NCBI GenBank assembly: GCA_039720395.1
Contig: CM077826.1
Span: forward strand, 20,647,053 to 20,711,052
Direction: 5' to 3'
Origin: Liquidambar formosana
Lineage: Eukaryota; Streptophyta; Magnoliopsida; Saxifragales; Altingiaceae
Length of the DNA: 64,000 nt
Shown here: positions 1-11,612 of the stretch, piece by piece
Position numbering within the stretch: position 1 is the first letter of the stretch
How the letters are laid out: every line of letters starts with the position of its first letter
Translations under genes and position numbers: made by a program
Notes under the pieces: generated by a model
Databases searched by the model: none
What the model was told of the DNA's origin: nothing
Seen by the model: the letters and a program-made list of their open reading frames with translations, nothing else

Positions 1-1374
1 TTGTGGGTACGAAGTCCAAGCCCTAGGATGCAAATGCAAACTCCCAATCCAAGCCCTAGCTCCCAAATGACTTGGTTGATGTTGGTAACGGAGGTCCCAA
101 CTCCAAATCACCACCAAAGCTCCCCAATATGCATGAATAACCCAATAATGTAAGAATGAGATGATAACCCAAAATAAATTACAAACCCTAACTCTAAAAT
201 ATGAGAAAATACCTCTAAAATGCAAAAGAGTTGGTGAAGATGACAATCCATGCCAACACCCATGAAATCCAAGCTCAAATCACTATGAGCAAACTCCAAG
301 CTCTACCAAGAGATTGGGGAAGATGAATCCAACCATAATAATGCATTCCCAAGCATCAAGGAGAGAGAAAAACCCAAATCCACAACCATACGCGCATAGA
401 TCGAGCCAAAATACGCTAGATCCGAGCTTGCCGGCTTCAGATCGAGGTCATCGTGCTCCGGCGAGCCGCCGTCGAGTCTCCGCCCCCTCTTCTCCTTCTC
501 TCCCCCTTTCTCTCTCTCTCCATGCCCCAAAAGACCAGATCTGGTCTAAAAATTGTGGGGGATGGGTTTTTATAAGGGGTGAGGGGCATTTGCGTCATTT
601 GACGCAAAAAAATTTGCAAAATCCGCGATGCACGATCGATCGTGGTCTGAGGGCACGATCAATCGTGAAAAACAGAAGCGAAAACACATTTCCAGGCACC
701 TACGATCGATCGTCCTCAAGGTACGATCGATCGTCCCTAAGCCAGGATCGATCGTCCCCAGGCCAGGATCAATCGTCCCTTACTGAAAATGCCCAGTAAC
801 TTAGGCAAATGTGTGTAAACCCACACAGTACACACCATTGCCTTATTTTCATTAAAAAACATTTAAGTTACTTTCAGTTATTTAATGAAAATAAGCAAAT
901 AACCCCCCATTTTAATCCAAATAAAATATCAAAAAAATCAAATACCCAATATATCAAAATCTCATTTTCAAGTTTTAGTACAAAATCCATCTCCCGACAG
1001 ATTTTCCTGAAACAAACATGCGTGGAACCCAATCCAAACATGCTAATAAAATCCCATAAAATCACCAATATCTTATAATATTATAAACTCCCATTACCGC
1101 AAAAAATTATCCTTTAAAACGAAGATTTACGAAAATTCAATTTTTCCCCCACACTTAGCCAAATTTCAGCAACTTAAACCTTTAAGTTGCAAATAAGGCT
1201 AAACGCACCCGAAAGATACTCAATGCACCAACATAAGCATCAAAACACATCCAACATTATAATATCATACACATGCATTACCCATGTATGTAATCATCCG
1301 ACAAATCAAGGGATTAACTACGTTAACCATAGATTAAACCCTTAATACCCTATTTAAAAATTACGGGTATTACA
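1..1374 (-). mobile_element. LTR fragment of an unidentified LTR retrotransposon
   Basis: Read on the minus strand, position 1374 begins TGTAATACCCGTAA, a typical plant Ty3/gypsy LTR start. The sequence then runs out of the window to the left. The stretch has no conserved coding region. It contains a cluster of CGATCGATCG palindromes at 631-780 and a pyrimidine-rich tract near 480-525. The LTR start falls immediately after the chromodomain codons of the neighbouring gypsy element. It does not resemble the gypsy 5' LTR at 5845-8106 beyond the terminal TGTAA. I therefore infer that it belongs to a different element, or is a strongly diverged 3' LTR. Its left end cannot be seen. Confidence 0.5.
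631..780. repeat. Cluster of six CGATCGATCG-type palindromic units
   Basis: Six copies of ACGATCGATCGTC or one-base variants (CGATCAATCG) occur near 631, 656, 702, 722, 745 and 767. The last four are spaced about 22 bp apart, with linkers such as CCTAAGCCAGG. Each unit is self-complementary. The cluster lies inside the LTR fragment. Confidence 0.8.
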
Positions 1375-1388
1375 ATTCCATTGTACTT

Positions 1389-1724
1389 TCACCAAACTAC
1401 CAAAGGAATTTCCTTATTTCGTAATTTCTTAATTTCGTGGTCCAATATGCGAACAGGCCCTTCATTATATGTCACATCTTTGTTGATTTCCAAATCACTA
1501 AAGTCAATCACATGAGAAGGATCATGTGCACATTTCTTCAACATGAATATGTGGAAAACATTATGAACTCCTGATAGTTCGAGTGGTAACTCAAGTCGAT
1601 AGGCTATTTTCCCAATCTTCTTAATAATGTTAAAAGGTCCAATAAATTTGGGTGATAGCTTCCCCCCCCCTTTTTTTTCCCCAAAACGCATAATAGTTCG
1701 GATGGGAGATACTTTAAGAAGCAC
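1389..1724 (-). pseudogene. Gypsy integrase C-terminus and start of chromodomain
   Basis: The translation contains GKLSPKFIGPFNII, YRLELP, VHNVFHIFMLKK and DPSHVI, which is the conserved C-terminal part of chromovirus integrases. GPVRILDHEIKKLRNK follows, the usual lead-in to the chromodomain. A small duplication (TTTGGTAG/TTTGGTG) then shifts the frame near 1400. The next recognisable codons (KVQWN) run into the foreign LTR start at 1374, so most of the chromodomain is missing. Confidence 0.8.
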
Positions 1725-2310
1725 TTGGTCCCCTTCTTTGAGCTCTAAATCCTTCTGTTTTTTATCCGCATAACTTTTTTGTCGACTTTGGGCCGCTCGT
1801 AGTCGATCTTTGATGATGACTATCTTCTCAGCGCTTTTACGTACGATTTCTGGGCAAGTAATGCACTATCTCCTACTTCAACCCAACATATGGGTGATTG
1901 ACAAATAGCATCGTGTTTTTGTCTTGACTTTGGTAAACCAGTAATGAAGTCCATACTTATTTGTTCCCATTTCCATCTAGCTATAGGTAAAGGTTAAAGA
2001 AGCCCTGATGGTTTTTGTCTTTCAAACTTCACTAACTGACACGTTAAACATTTTGAAACAAATTCTGCAACATCTTGCTTCATGCCTTCCCACCAAAACT
2101 GTCTTTTAAGATTTTTATACATCTTTGTACCCCCTGGATGTACTGTAAATCTTATGTGATGCACCTACTCAAGAATTTCATCTTTCAAATTGGCTAAAGG
2201 TGGTACACATAATCTTTTCCAAAATCTATACCCACTATTACTACCAACCTTCCATTCTGATGGATATTTTTCTGTTATCTTTTTAAGCCAGTTGTGGAAC
2301 TTTTGATCAT
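1725..2310 (-). pseudogene. Gypsy integrase catalytic core remnant
   Basis: No long frame is open, but minus-strand fragments match the integrase zinc-binding and core regions. Pieces of the FWWEGMKQDV and CLTCQ type are encoded around 2040-2100, and a WKWEQISMDFI-type piece around 1940-1980. Several stops and frame changes separate them. The assignment rests on order and on short matches to the family. Confidence 0.6.
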
Positions 2311-2601
2311 GAGTTTAGGTTTCTATAATATTAGTGATGAGACTAGGTTGTGCTACAATGGTGAAAAGTTGTCCTATTCTTTCTTCATTTGCTAACTGTA
2401 AGTTAAATTCTGCCATTAGCTCCAACATACTCCATTTTTGCCACATTAGGAAAGCAATCTTTCTTCGTGGATTTTGATTTAAGGCATTAGCTACTACATT
2501 TGCCTTGCCCAGATGATACTGAAGAGTAAAATTATAATCCTTGAGGAGTTCCATCCACTTTCATTGTCTCATATTCAACTCTTTTTGTGAAAACAAGTAT
2601 T

Positions 2602-2862
2602 TTAAACTTTTATGATCTGTAAAAAGATCAAACTTTTCGCCATATAGATAAATCTCCAAATCTTTAGTGCAAAAACTACAGCTGTTAATTCCAAATCATG
2701 GATTGGGTAATTAAACTCATTAAGTTTAAGTTGTCTTGATCCATACGCAATCACCCTATCATCTTGCATCACCACACAACCTAATCTTTGATGTGAGCCA
2801 TCACTGTATATAAGAAACTTAATACCACTCCTGGGAAGGGTTAGAATAGGTGCTGACGTCAA
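2602..2862 (-). pseudogene. Gypsy RNase H domain remnant
   Basis: The translation includes [18 protein letters not shown], corresponding to the first catalytic Asp region of Ty3/gypsy RNase H (usually YSDAS). [10 protein letters not shown] and [17 protein letters not shown] follow, holding the second acidic motif. The frame is lost after about 2602. The adjoining 2315-2554 segment continues with the DYNFTLQYHLGKANVVANAL-type RNase H/connection sequence in another frame. Confidence 0.85.
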
Positions 2863-2985
2863 TTTCTCCTTTAATTTTTGGAATGCACATTCACAATTGT
2901 CATCCTACACAAATCGCATGTCCTTTCGGGTCAATCGAGTTAATGGAACTGCTATCCGGGAAAATCCTTCAATAAACCTTCAGTA

Positions 2986-3411
2986 TTATCCCATTAACCC
3001 TAAGAAACTTCTTACTTTAGTCATCATTGTGGGTTGATTCCATTTTAGAATTGCTTCAACCTTAGAAGGATCCACAAAAAGTCCATCTTTTGAAATCACA
3101 TGTTCGAGGAATTTGACTTGTTCTAACCAAAAGTCACATTTCTTGAACTTAGCATAAAGCTTGTGATCTCGCAAAGTCTGTAATGAAATATGTAGATGTT
3201 GTTCATACTCCTCTCATGTCTTTGAATAAATCAGAATATCATCAATAAATACAATGATGAAATTATCCAAATAAGGTCGAAAATCCCGATTCATTAAATC
3301 TATAAACACTGCCGATGCATTAGTTACTCTAAAGGACATTACCAAAAACTCGTAATGTCTATATCGTGTACTGAATGCCATCTTTGGAACATCTTTTTCT
3401 TTGATCAGCAA
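2986..3411 (-). pseudogene. Gypsy reverse transcriptase, palm and thumb remnant
   Basis: Two open pieces (3214-3411 and 2986-3174) carry RT palm sequence. The first has [15 protein letters not shown] and the catalytic box [11 protein letters not shown], where FIDD replaces the usual YVDD/YIDD. The second has KFKKCDFWLEQVKFLEHVIS and the SFLGLMG thumb motif. The N-terminal fingers are missing between this region and the protease, which suggests an internal deletion at about 3405-3415. Confidence 0.85.
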
Positions 3412-3989
3412 TTGATGATATTCGGAGTTGCACTCGAGACTAAATCAATAGTGAAATCAATATCCCTTTTGGGTGGTAGTCCAGATACCTTTTGGAATAC
3501 ATCTTCAAACTCACATACTACCAATATTTGACTAATAGGTGTACTTTCACTAGTATCCTCAATATATGCTAAGAAAATAGTAATAAAACTATCATTAATG
3601 GGTTCACAGCAAAAGATGAAAGACCGTTTTTGAGGAATTGAGCAATGAATAGTCTTTTTATAACAGTCTAGTATGGCACGGTAAATTGTCAACCAATCCA
3701 TTCCTAAAATAACATCAAACTTCTTCATATTAAGTACTATCAAATCCGCAAGCATTACCTGAGCTTCCATCCTTATTGCGGAATTTTTGCACACTTGAGT
3801 TAATTCTACTATACCTCCTACAGGTGTAGGAACAGATAAAGGAACATCTAGGGTTTCAGGGATCAAATTTAGAGCTTTTACTAACATAGAAGAAATGAAA
3901 GAATGTATGGCATCTGTATCAAAAAGTACCTCAACATGATTATAAAAAAGAAATAAGGTACCTTCAATCCTTACATGTTCTGGCACCAT
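3405..3989 (-). pseudogene. Gypsy aspartic protease domain with altered active site
   Basis: A 194-codon frame encodes the retropepsin region. VLFDTDAIHSFIS stands where chromoviruses have DTGATHSFI, so the catalytic triad glycine is Asp here. FDVILGMDWL follows, the conserved C-terminal protease motif. [25 protein letters not shown], the usual protease-RT linker, then appears before the frame stops. The Gly-to-Asp change should abolish activity. Confidence 0.85.
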
Positions 3990-4044
3990 TACATAAGCCC
4001 TGCCTTGCCCTTTTGAGGTTGTGGTTAAGTGTTCCTAGGCTGCT

Positions 4045-4973
4045 TTTTACAATTTCGATTGATATGTCCCTTTTCTCCACAGTTAAAGCATGTCATGTTA
4101 CGTGGTTGGGTGCAGTTTTGCACATGATGTCCCATCTTACCACAATTAAAACAAGCGCCCTTAAGTCTATTGGCATCTTCTGCTTAAGGTGCATAAGGAT
4201 TCCTTTGTGCTCCTGTATTAGTCCTTTGTCTTTTCCAGGCTGGCACTCCTTGTCCCCTTCCCAAATGGTTTCCTAAGCGTGTGTTCTTTCCTTTGTTCTT
4301 TTGCTCCATTTCCTTTTTGAATTCTCGATTATTAGTTTCTAATTTCAATACTTCTTCAACAATCTTTTCATAGGTTTTTGTTGAATCAGCAATCACCGTT
4401 TTTCGAATTGAGGGTATAAAACGTCGAGCAAAATAATAAGCGTGACGCTCTGGAGTACTAATTAGATGAGAACCAAAACGAGACAAAGTTTCAAACTTAA
4501 TTTGTTACTCAGTTATTGACATTCCTTCTTGTTTCAGATTCAGAAAATCTATTTCTTTTTTTATCTTTTCTGTTTCTGGAAAAATACTTATCCAGAAACT
4601 TCTTCTTGAACACTTCCCAAGTCATAGTGTTTGCATTCTCTTCTCCAATAGTGTTCTTTACTGATCCCCACCAGTTTCGAGCATCAGCTGTTAACTGAAA
4701 AGCTGTTAATCGTTTCTTTTACACCTCTGAACAATGTAACACTTCATAGATATCTTCTAAGTGTTGTATCCATTGTTCTGCCTTTTTAGCATTTTCTGTC
4801 CCATTAAGCTCCTTAGGACCCAACTCACGAAATTGTTTAATCAAACCATTCTGATTATGATTTGAGTTTCGTTGATCATTTCTTTCCATCCTTTCTAAAA
4901 ATGCTCCAAACATTCCTACAAGCCCATTGGGTTGATCATTTTGAGGGGTTAGATTTCCAGTTTCTCCTGCCAT
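4045..4973 (-). pseudogene. Gypsy gag with two CCHC zinc knuckles
   Basis: The probable start is at 4973 (MAGETGNLTPQNDQ). A matrix/capsid part with FRELGPKELNGTENAKKAEQW and, in another frame, HAYYFARRFIPSIRK and ETNNREFKKEME follows. Beyond a stop near 4184, two knuckles of the CFNCGKMGHHVQNC and CFNCGEKGHINRNC form lie at about 4050-4160. Two tandem knuckles are common in this group. The reading frame is broken at least three times. Confidence 0.8.
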
Positions 4974-5246
4974 ATTCTATAAAGAAAATAAAATAAATTT
5001 TTACACATACTATATGTTCATGAAAATTTATAATAAAACGTACTTTTCTATTTCACAAACTAGATACTGTATTAGTTCCATATTTACATACACCATTATA
5101 TCTATTGGTGTACAAAAAGTGTCAGCTAGACTATCTATATAGCAGCTATCACACTGCCTACAAAAAACAAACTTTTCCTTTCACTGTTAGACTAACTATT
5201 CCCTTCCACCCATTACTAACCAAAAAAACTGTATCCTTTTCCTACA

Positions 5247-5720
5247 TCAGTTTTCCCTTCCACTAGATCCTACAGAAGAAACTTCTTCTGGATCATTTTC
5301 TTCTGGATCATCCTTATCTGAATAATTCTCAGGCACATCCTCCTCTGGTTCTAAATCAGATGACAATTCTATGATCAGAGGTAGAGTCTGTGGTATCTCC
5401 TCTGGAGGTATTTGAGGAAACATAGGAGGTACTGGTAGCCATCCCAGATAATAAAAAACATCTAGGATAATCTCATCAAAATAATCTTGATTAACTAATA
5501 TCTGCAAGGACATCTCTCTAACAGCCTACTCATCCAAAACATAGTATCGCACCAATGAACTATATAAACCAGGAACATAGTCAGCCATACGTGAGGCAAC
5601 TCTAATTACCTTGTCAAAGGCAACCTTCCTGGACTAATGTACTATCCGAGCATGGTGCCACTCTGGGTTTTGTGGCACAATACCCTATGGACCTACCATG
5701 TACCTGCCTCTATCATCATC
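5247..5720 (-). pseudogene. Acidic leader ORF remnant upstream of gag
   Basis: An 88-codon frame (5247-5513) encodes a proline- and acid-rich C-terminus with repeated PEE/PEEND. In-frame pieces continue upstream to about 5720 (for example YVPGLYSSLVRYYVLDE), interrupted by stops. It lies between the primer site and gag. I do not recognise a function. Its place suggests an extra gag-leader ORF, as found in some gypsy lineages. Confidence 0.4.
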
Positions 5721-5829
5721 TGCCTCCATTCCTGTCACAACTTAAAAATATTAATGTCAAATAAATTATTAATAGTTTAAAAGGGTCAGCTTATCCTAAA
5801 TTTCTAACCCCACTAGACCTAATTCCTAA

Positions 5830-5844
5830 GCTTTGATACTAACT
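5830..5844 (-). promoter_or_regulatory. Gypsy primer-binding site (initiator tRNA-Met type, mutated)
   Basis: Read on the minus strand, the sequence directly after the LTR end is AGTTAGTATCAAAGC. This matches the plant tRNA-Met primer site TGGTATCAGAGC with a few substitutions. Its position next to the CA-ending LTR fixes the LTR/internal border at 5845. Confidence 0.7.
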
Positions 5845-7595
5845 TGTAACACCCAGAATTTCACACAACTTAAAAAGAAAATACATTGAAATTTTCATCC
5901 ATCAAATATAATATTGATACTAATTTATAAAACATAAAAGGTACAACCATTCATCTTCATAATAATTTTTTACAAACTTTATCTTATCAACTATAAGAGT
6001 ACAAATAAAACATCAAAAAGTTTCTCTTAATATGTGCAACCCAAAGCTTTTCTACTTCCTTCAAAAGTTTTTTCATCAACCTGAAAAATTTATTATAATA
6101 AGGGTGAGCTATATAGCTCAGTAAGAATAACATCTATTTTAATTCGGAATTAATCTTCGCATAATATATCATATTATGATGATATTATTAATTTAAAATG
6201 CATATTAATATTGTGGCACATTATTCTACTATTTTCTCAATATAAAAATTTTCATACCTGAGCCTCTATTTCCATTTATAACCTACAAAATACAAATAAT
6301 AAAAATAACCTGCACATGCCCTCTTGCTGTACATGCGTGTTATTACAGCCACAGCACATATGTCTCTATTATGTATATACTAGTCATGGCCCATTTGCTC
6401 AATAATTCAGTATATTAGTGCACTAACTGCAGGGCATACCTGACTGAATCCGCCTCAACTGACCACACAACAATTCATTAGTATCTAGAATAATGACAAC
6501 AATAATTTGTGCTATAAAAATAGCATTATCTCAATAGAAAAATGTGCTACAATTATTAGACTGAATAAAAAATTAATACATAAGGTCTTAAAGGTCCCTA
6601 CAATTCAATCATTTAGAAATTATATCTCCAATATCAACAACATATGCTTAGTTTCATTATTTATTTATTTCTTAAAACTATGGTTTATTAACCAATCAAA
6701 GGAAATAACCAATGGAAATTAACTATATATAGTTTTTAGTTGTAAAAATCTAATTTATTTTCAAAATAACAATTATTATTATTTTTAGAAATTATTTAAT
6801 AATGCTTAAGGCATTTAAATGGAAGAAAATCATTTTCTCAGTATCCAAATAGAGCCTTAGCATTTTGAATAAAATTCTGTTTTTTTTTTCCAAAATTAAA
6901 TTACTAAACAGTACACTTTTATATTTTATTTATGAAACAGGATACTTTATTTACGAAACAGGACATTTTATTTACAAAATAGTTGTCTTCTTCATAATAT
7001 ATTATGGAAATGATACGATTTTGTAGAAAAGTAATTACAGTGAAGGACAAAACTTCAATTGCTTATATCTTTTTCATATGAAGTCGGATTCGAGTGATTC
7101 AAAAGGCCAGATGAAGCTTACGATGTCTATTTTCATAATCTATGGTTAATTTTGAAAAACCATTAACACATTAATTTAGTTTTTGCATCAAAGTTTCGGG
7201 CTTTATCAACCCTATCTAAACTTTAAACTTCAAATACTCCATCCACAACAATCTATACCTTACCAAATTTTACAAACTCTAATTCTACTCCAAAGAGAAA
7301 CTAAAGCCCCAACAATGGCATAAAATTATTAACTACACAAAGAGAATGAAATACCAAATTTGAACTTCATTAAAACACCATTTTCAAGCTTTAAAAATTC
7401 TGAATTTTGTTATCTGACATCAAATTAAGTAAAGAAACCAATACAAAATTAAAATACATGTTCATTCTTACCTTCTAAACTCGAATTAGCTTTTGATAAA
7501 TCAAGATTTCAGTTGCCTTCCTTCTTTTCTCTACTCTCTCTCTAGATACACTTCTTCTTTCTAGTTCTTATTTTCCAGTTGGACTTATATTATAG

Positions 7596-7631
<36 letters not shown>

Positions 7632-8106
7632 GTAATGATTGCAAAATTTCGTGGCTTCTCATGGTGTTGCCACCGTTCTTTATGCAAGCTTCTAGTTGTT
7701 TCCAAACTCTTCCTTCTTGACACCTCAAACTGTGCAAGAAGCATATGCTGCTATGCCAGCATTTTCATGCAAAATTCATTTTGTTTTGTTTGTTTTTTAT
7801 AAAATAAAACCTAATTTCTTAATTAAAATCCTAATTAATCCTTATTTAAATCTAAAAATTCTTATTTTAAATTTTAATATTATAAAATTGAACGTTTAAT
7901 GTTAATAAACTCTACAAAACCGATATGATCATCTTATCATTTAATTCTTATCATCCTTAATTTCATAAACACAACCCTATGATGAATATCATAACTATCT
8001 TTATTTAATTAAATAAAATTATGTTGTGAATTATTCTTAATTATATCTATATATATATATATATATATAGTTGTTTAAACTAAAATATTTTTTTAGGGTT
8101 GTTACA
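5845..8106 (-). mobile_element. 5' LTR of the gypsy chromovirus (2.26 kb)
   Basis: On the minus strand it starts TGTAACAACCC at 8106 and ends GGGTGTTACA at 5845, a short inverted terminal repeat typical of LTRs. It is AT-rich, with (TA)n tracts at about 7600-7627 and 8045-8069. The tract at 7600 may serve as the TATA region, because a pyrimidine-rich leader-like stretch follows downstream on the minus strand (7500-7570). No conserved coding sequence was seen. GATTG at 8107-8111 is the candidate 5 bp target duplication. Its partner lies outside the window. Confidence 0.7.
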
Positions 8107-8540
8107 GATTGTCACCCCTGACCTCACTTCTCACTTCTCACTCCTCTCTTCATTATAAACGAGGCGTAGTGCCTACCAGAAGATTATCTACCCCATAAGA
8201 GATTGTTCCCGACAACTTTTCGATTGTGATGGGAAGTCGACCGTTTTCTTCTTTATTTCATTTCTCCACTTAGCATCTTACTTCATTATTTACGAAAGAT
8301 TACCTTCCCTACGTTTCTTTTATATTTTCCCCACGTCCACCTACCATCCCACTTCCCTTATTGCAGAAGATTACCTTCCCCACCTTTTTTTTATTTATAT
8401 TTCCCCACATCCACTTAACTTCTACTAACCCACTTGCTTGCTTTGCTCGCAAAAAATAGACCCAAATTGACAATAAACATCACAGACCTCATCATTGGGA
8501 ATTCACAAACAAAATGTAGGGACAAAATGGGATGTCTACA
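8107..8540 (-). mobile_element. Ogre/Tat-like LTR, 5' fragment (minus)
   Basis: On the minus strand it starts TGTAGACATCCCATTTTGTC at 8540, a start I associate with Ogre/Tat LTRs. It runs to 8107, where the gypsy LTR interrupts it. It is the reverse complement of 8553-8950 and resembles 11190-11612 in the same orientation. Confidence 0.65.
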
Positions 8541-8552
8541 CCCACTATAGAT

Positions 8553-10013
8553 AGATGAGGTCTGTGATGTTTATTGTCAATTTGGGTCTATTTTCTGCGA
8601 GCAATGCAAGCAAGTGGGTTAGTAGAAGAAGTTAGGTGGATGTGGGGAAATATAAAAGAAAGGTGGGGAAGGTAATCTTCTATAATAAGGGAAGTGGGAA
8701 GGTAGGTAGATGTGGGGAAAATATAAAAGGAAGGTAGGGAAGGTAATCTTCCGTAAAAAAAGGAAGTGGGTTGTTAGGTAGAGGAAGGAAATAAAAAAGA
8801 AGACGGTCGACTTCCCATCACAGCCGAAAGGTTGTCGGGAATAGTCTCCTGTGGGGCAGATAATCTTTTGGGAGGCACTATGCCTCGTTTATAATGAGGA
8901 GGGGAGTGAGGATCCTATACTATGAGTTTTCCCAATAAATAGAAAGAGTTTTGAGGAGTTTGAAAGAAAAAAAAAGAAAAAGGGAGGAGAGGAGGGATTC
9001 AGATATTGGGAGGGAGCAATTTAGACATTGGAGAGAATATTGAGAGAGTTGTGCTGATAATAGAAAGGGAATACGGAAAGAAGGAAGGGAGAGAAAATAA
9101 CAGAGAGTTGAACAGGGAGAAAGGGAAAAAGCTTGCTGAACTCAAAGGAAGAGATGCTGCCAAGTTGACGGTGTACCTAAGGGACGGTTTGAACACCAAT
9201 CTACTTTATTTGCAAGAGGTATAAGCATATTTTTTAAGTTATTTAGATAGTGATTTTGCTCCGTGTAAAATCTGTTTGGCTAACCCTTTGCAGGGAAGTC
9301 GGTTTAATCACAGGAAAGGTAAACTAATGAAGTCATGCGTACGTATGTTTATACCATGCGTGCACATGACAAATCATGTGAACACATATTATATCATTTT
9401 GTTCCCCGGATCTTTGTTATTTTATTAGTGTAATCATTACTCTCAATAAACTGGAATCATTATTTTTATTTTTATTAGTGTAATCATTACTTTCATCATT
9501 TCTTTTTCATCATTGCTTTCATTATATTAATAACCTCTTACTATTCATTTGATTATTATATTCTAAGTTGGGAATCATAAATATGTGTACGCATGATCAT
9601 TGTTCATTTTAACTTGTATTTGTTTATTTTATGTTTCACATGTCTCTTGTTTATCTCATGTTTTATATGTCTTGTTTATATATATTTTCTTATTGCTTTG
9701 TGCTATTAACATGTCATTCGTGTGTATTTTTTTTAATTATTGCATGATATAAAGGTAATCCAGATTAAATTAAAATATTAAATATGGTCAATGAATACAA
9801 AATGAGGGTTGGTTTATTATCAGGCATTGTTGGGAACCTAACACCTTCCTAACGTGTACCTTAGTTCCGTACCTTCTCTGGTTAACAAAATTGATCCTAG
9901 GCCCTTCCAGGTGGCTACTCTTATTCATGTGCTATTCCATCGGAGTTAACACCATCATTAGAAGCAAAGAGCAGGTAAAAAAACGAACACGTGTGAAAAT
10001 CGGCGTACTCACA
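8553..10013 (+). mobile_element. Ogre/Tat-like LTR (plus), lacking its first ~60 bp
   Basis: It begins within the LTR at GATGAGGTCTGTGATG and continues through a TATA-like region at about 8930-8945 (CCCAATAAATAGA) and a purine-rich transcribed leader. It ends CTCACA at 10013. The whole stretch is mirrored by 10105-11612. Short open frames at 9006-9224 have no recognisable product and are likely leader sequence. Confidence 0.7.
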
Positions 10014-10014
10014 G

Positions 10015-10104
10015 TGGCGACTCTGCTGGGATCCCACTTTGATCATTTCGAACTACGTAAGGGTCTGATCTCTGCAGAGTAAGGGTCTTATCTTTTTTTA
10101 TCTG
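10015..10104 (+). promoter_or_regulatory. Primer-binding site and start of internal region, Ogre-like
   Basis: TGGCGACTCTGCTGGG at 10015-10030 follows the LTR end by one base. From memory, this is the primer-site class (tRNA-Arg) used by Ogre/Tat elements. About 75 bp of internal sequence follow before the inverted LTR copy begins. The rest of the element is absent. Confidence 0.6.
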
Positions 10105-11612
10105 TATTTTACCCGCCTTTTGCTTCTGATGATAGTGCTAACCCTAAAGGATTAGCATATAAATAAGAGTCGCCACCTAGAAGGTCCATAACCAATTTTT
10201 TTGACCAGAAAAAGTACGGAGTTAAAGTACATGTTGGGAAGGTGTTAGGCACCCAACAATGCTAGGTAATAAACTGGCCCTCATTTTGTATTCATTGACC
10301 ATATTTAATATTTTAATTTAATATGGATTACCTTTACATCATGCAATAATTAAAAAAAAACACACACGAATGACATGTTAATAGCACAAAGCAATAAGAA
10401 AATATATATAAATAAGATATATAAAACATGAGATAAACAAGAGACATGTGAAACATGAAATAAACAAATACAAGTTAAAATGAACAATGATCATGGGTAC
10501 ACATATTTATGATTCCCAACTTCGAATATAATAATCAAATGAACAGTAAGAGGTTATTAATATAATGAAAGTAATTATGAAAAGTAATGATGAAAGTAAT
10601 GATTACACTAATAAAAAACATAATAAAAATAATGATTCCAGTTTATTGAGAGTAATGATTACACTAATAAAATAACAAAAATCCGAAAAACAAAATGATC
10701 ATACGTACACATACTATAAATATGTGTACACATGATTTGTCATGCGCACGCATGGTATAAATATACCATGTGTGCGCATAACTTCATTAGTTTATCTTCC
10801 CCATGATTAAACCGACTTCCCTGCAGAGGGGTTAGCCAAACAGATTTTACATGCAACAAAATCACTAGCTAAACAACTTAAAAAATATGCTTATACCTTT
10901 TGCAAATAGAGCAGATTGGTGTTCAAACCGTCCCTCAGGTCCGTCGTCAACTTGGTGGCGACTCTTCCTTTGAGTTCAGCAAGCTTTTTCCTTTTCTCCC
11001 TGGTCAACTGTCTGTTATTTTCTCTCCTCTCTTCTTTCAGTATTCCCTTTCTATTATCAGTACAACTCTCTCAGTATTCTCCTTAATGTCTGAATTGCTC
11101 CCCTACCCCAATATTGGAATCCCTCATCTCCTCTCTTTTTTCTCGAGCTCCTTAAAGCTCTCTCTATTTATAGGGAAAACTCACAGTGTAGGATCGTCAG
11201 CCCTGACCTCACTCCTCACTCCTCTCTTCATTATAAACGAGGCATAGTGCTTGCCAGAAGATTATTTGCCCCACAGCTCCCGACAACCTTTTGGCTGTGA
11301 TGGGAAGTCGACTGTCTTCTTCTTTATTTCCTTCCTCCACCTAACATCCCACTTCCTTTTTTTACGGAAGATTACCTTCCCACCTTCCTTTTATATTTTC
11401 CCCACATCCACCTACCATCCCACTTCCCTTATTATAGAAGATTACCTTCCCCACATTTCTTTTATATTTCCCCACATCCACCTAACTTCTCCTACTAACC
11501 CACTTGCTTGCTTTGCTTGCATAAAATAGACCAAAATTGACAATAAACATCATAGAACTCATCATCAGGAACTCACCATCAAAATGGAGGGATAAAATGG
11601 GATGTCTATAGT
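10105..11612 (-). mobile_element. Ogre/Tat-like LTR (minus), nearly full length
   Basis: It starts on the minus strand at about 11612 with a mutated TATAGACATCCC and runs left to about 10105. There it diverges from the plus copy just before the expected CACA end. Matching landmarks include the block around CCGACTTCCCTGC (10811 against 9294), the ATGATTTGTCATG-type block (10732 against 9368) and the LTR start block. Numerous small differences show that the copies are not recent duplicates. Confidence 0.7.

Larger units (their letters stand above)
1375..8106 (-). mobile_element. Decayed Ty3/gypsy chromovirus, minus strand
   Basis: In minus orientation the order is 5' LTR (8106-5845), primer site (about 5842-5830), leader, gag with two zinc knuckles, protease, reverse transcriptase, RNase H, integrase and the start of a chromodomain, ending at 1375. 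Pol order with integrase last and a chromodomain-like tail identifies a Ty3/gypsy chromovirus. Every domain is split by stops or frameshifts and the protease motif is mutated, so the copy is inactive. The chromodomain is cut off where another LTR begins, and no matching 3' LTR is visible. The outer end at 8106 sits inside an Ogre-like LTR, so this element inserted there. Confidence 0.85.

Noticed and set aside
1..8106. Treating 1-1374 and 5845-8106 as the two LTRs of one element
   Set aside because: Only the TGTAA terminus agrees. The sequences inward of it do not align by eye, so I did not pair them.
8999..9224. Short frames in the Ogre-like LTR
   Set aside because: They lie within an LTR leader that is mirrored in the inverted copy without a conserved frame.
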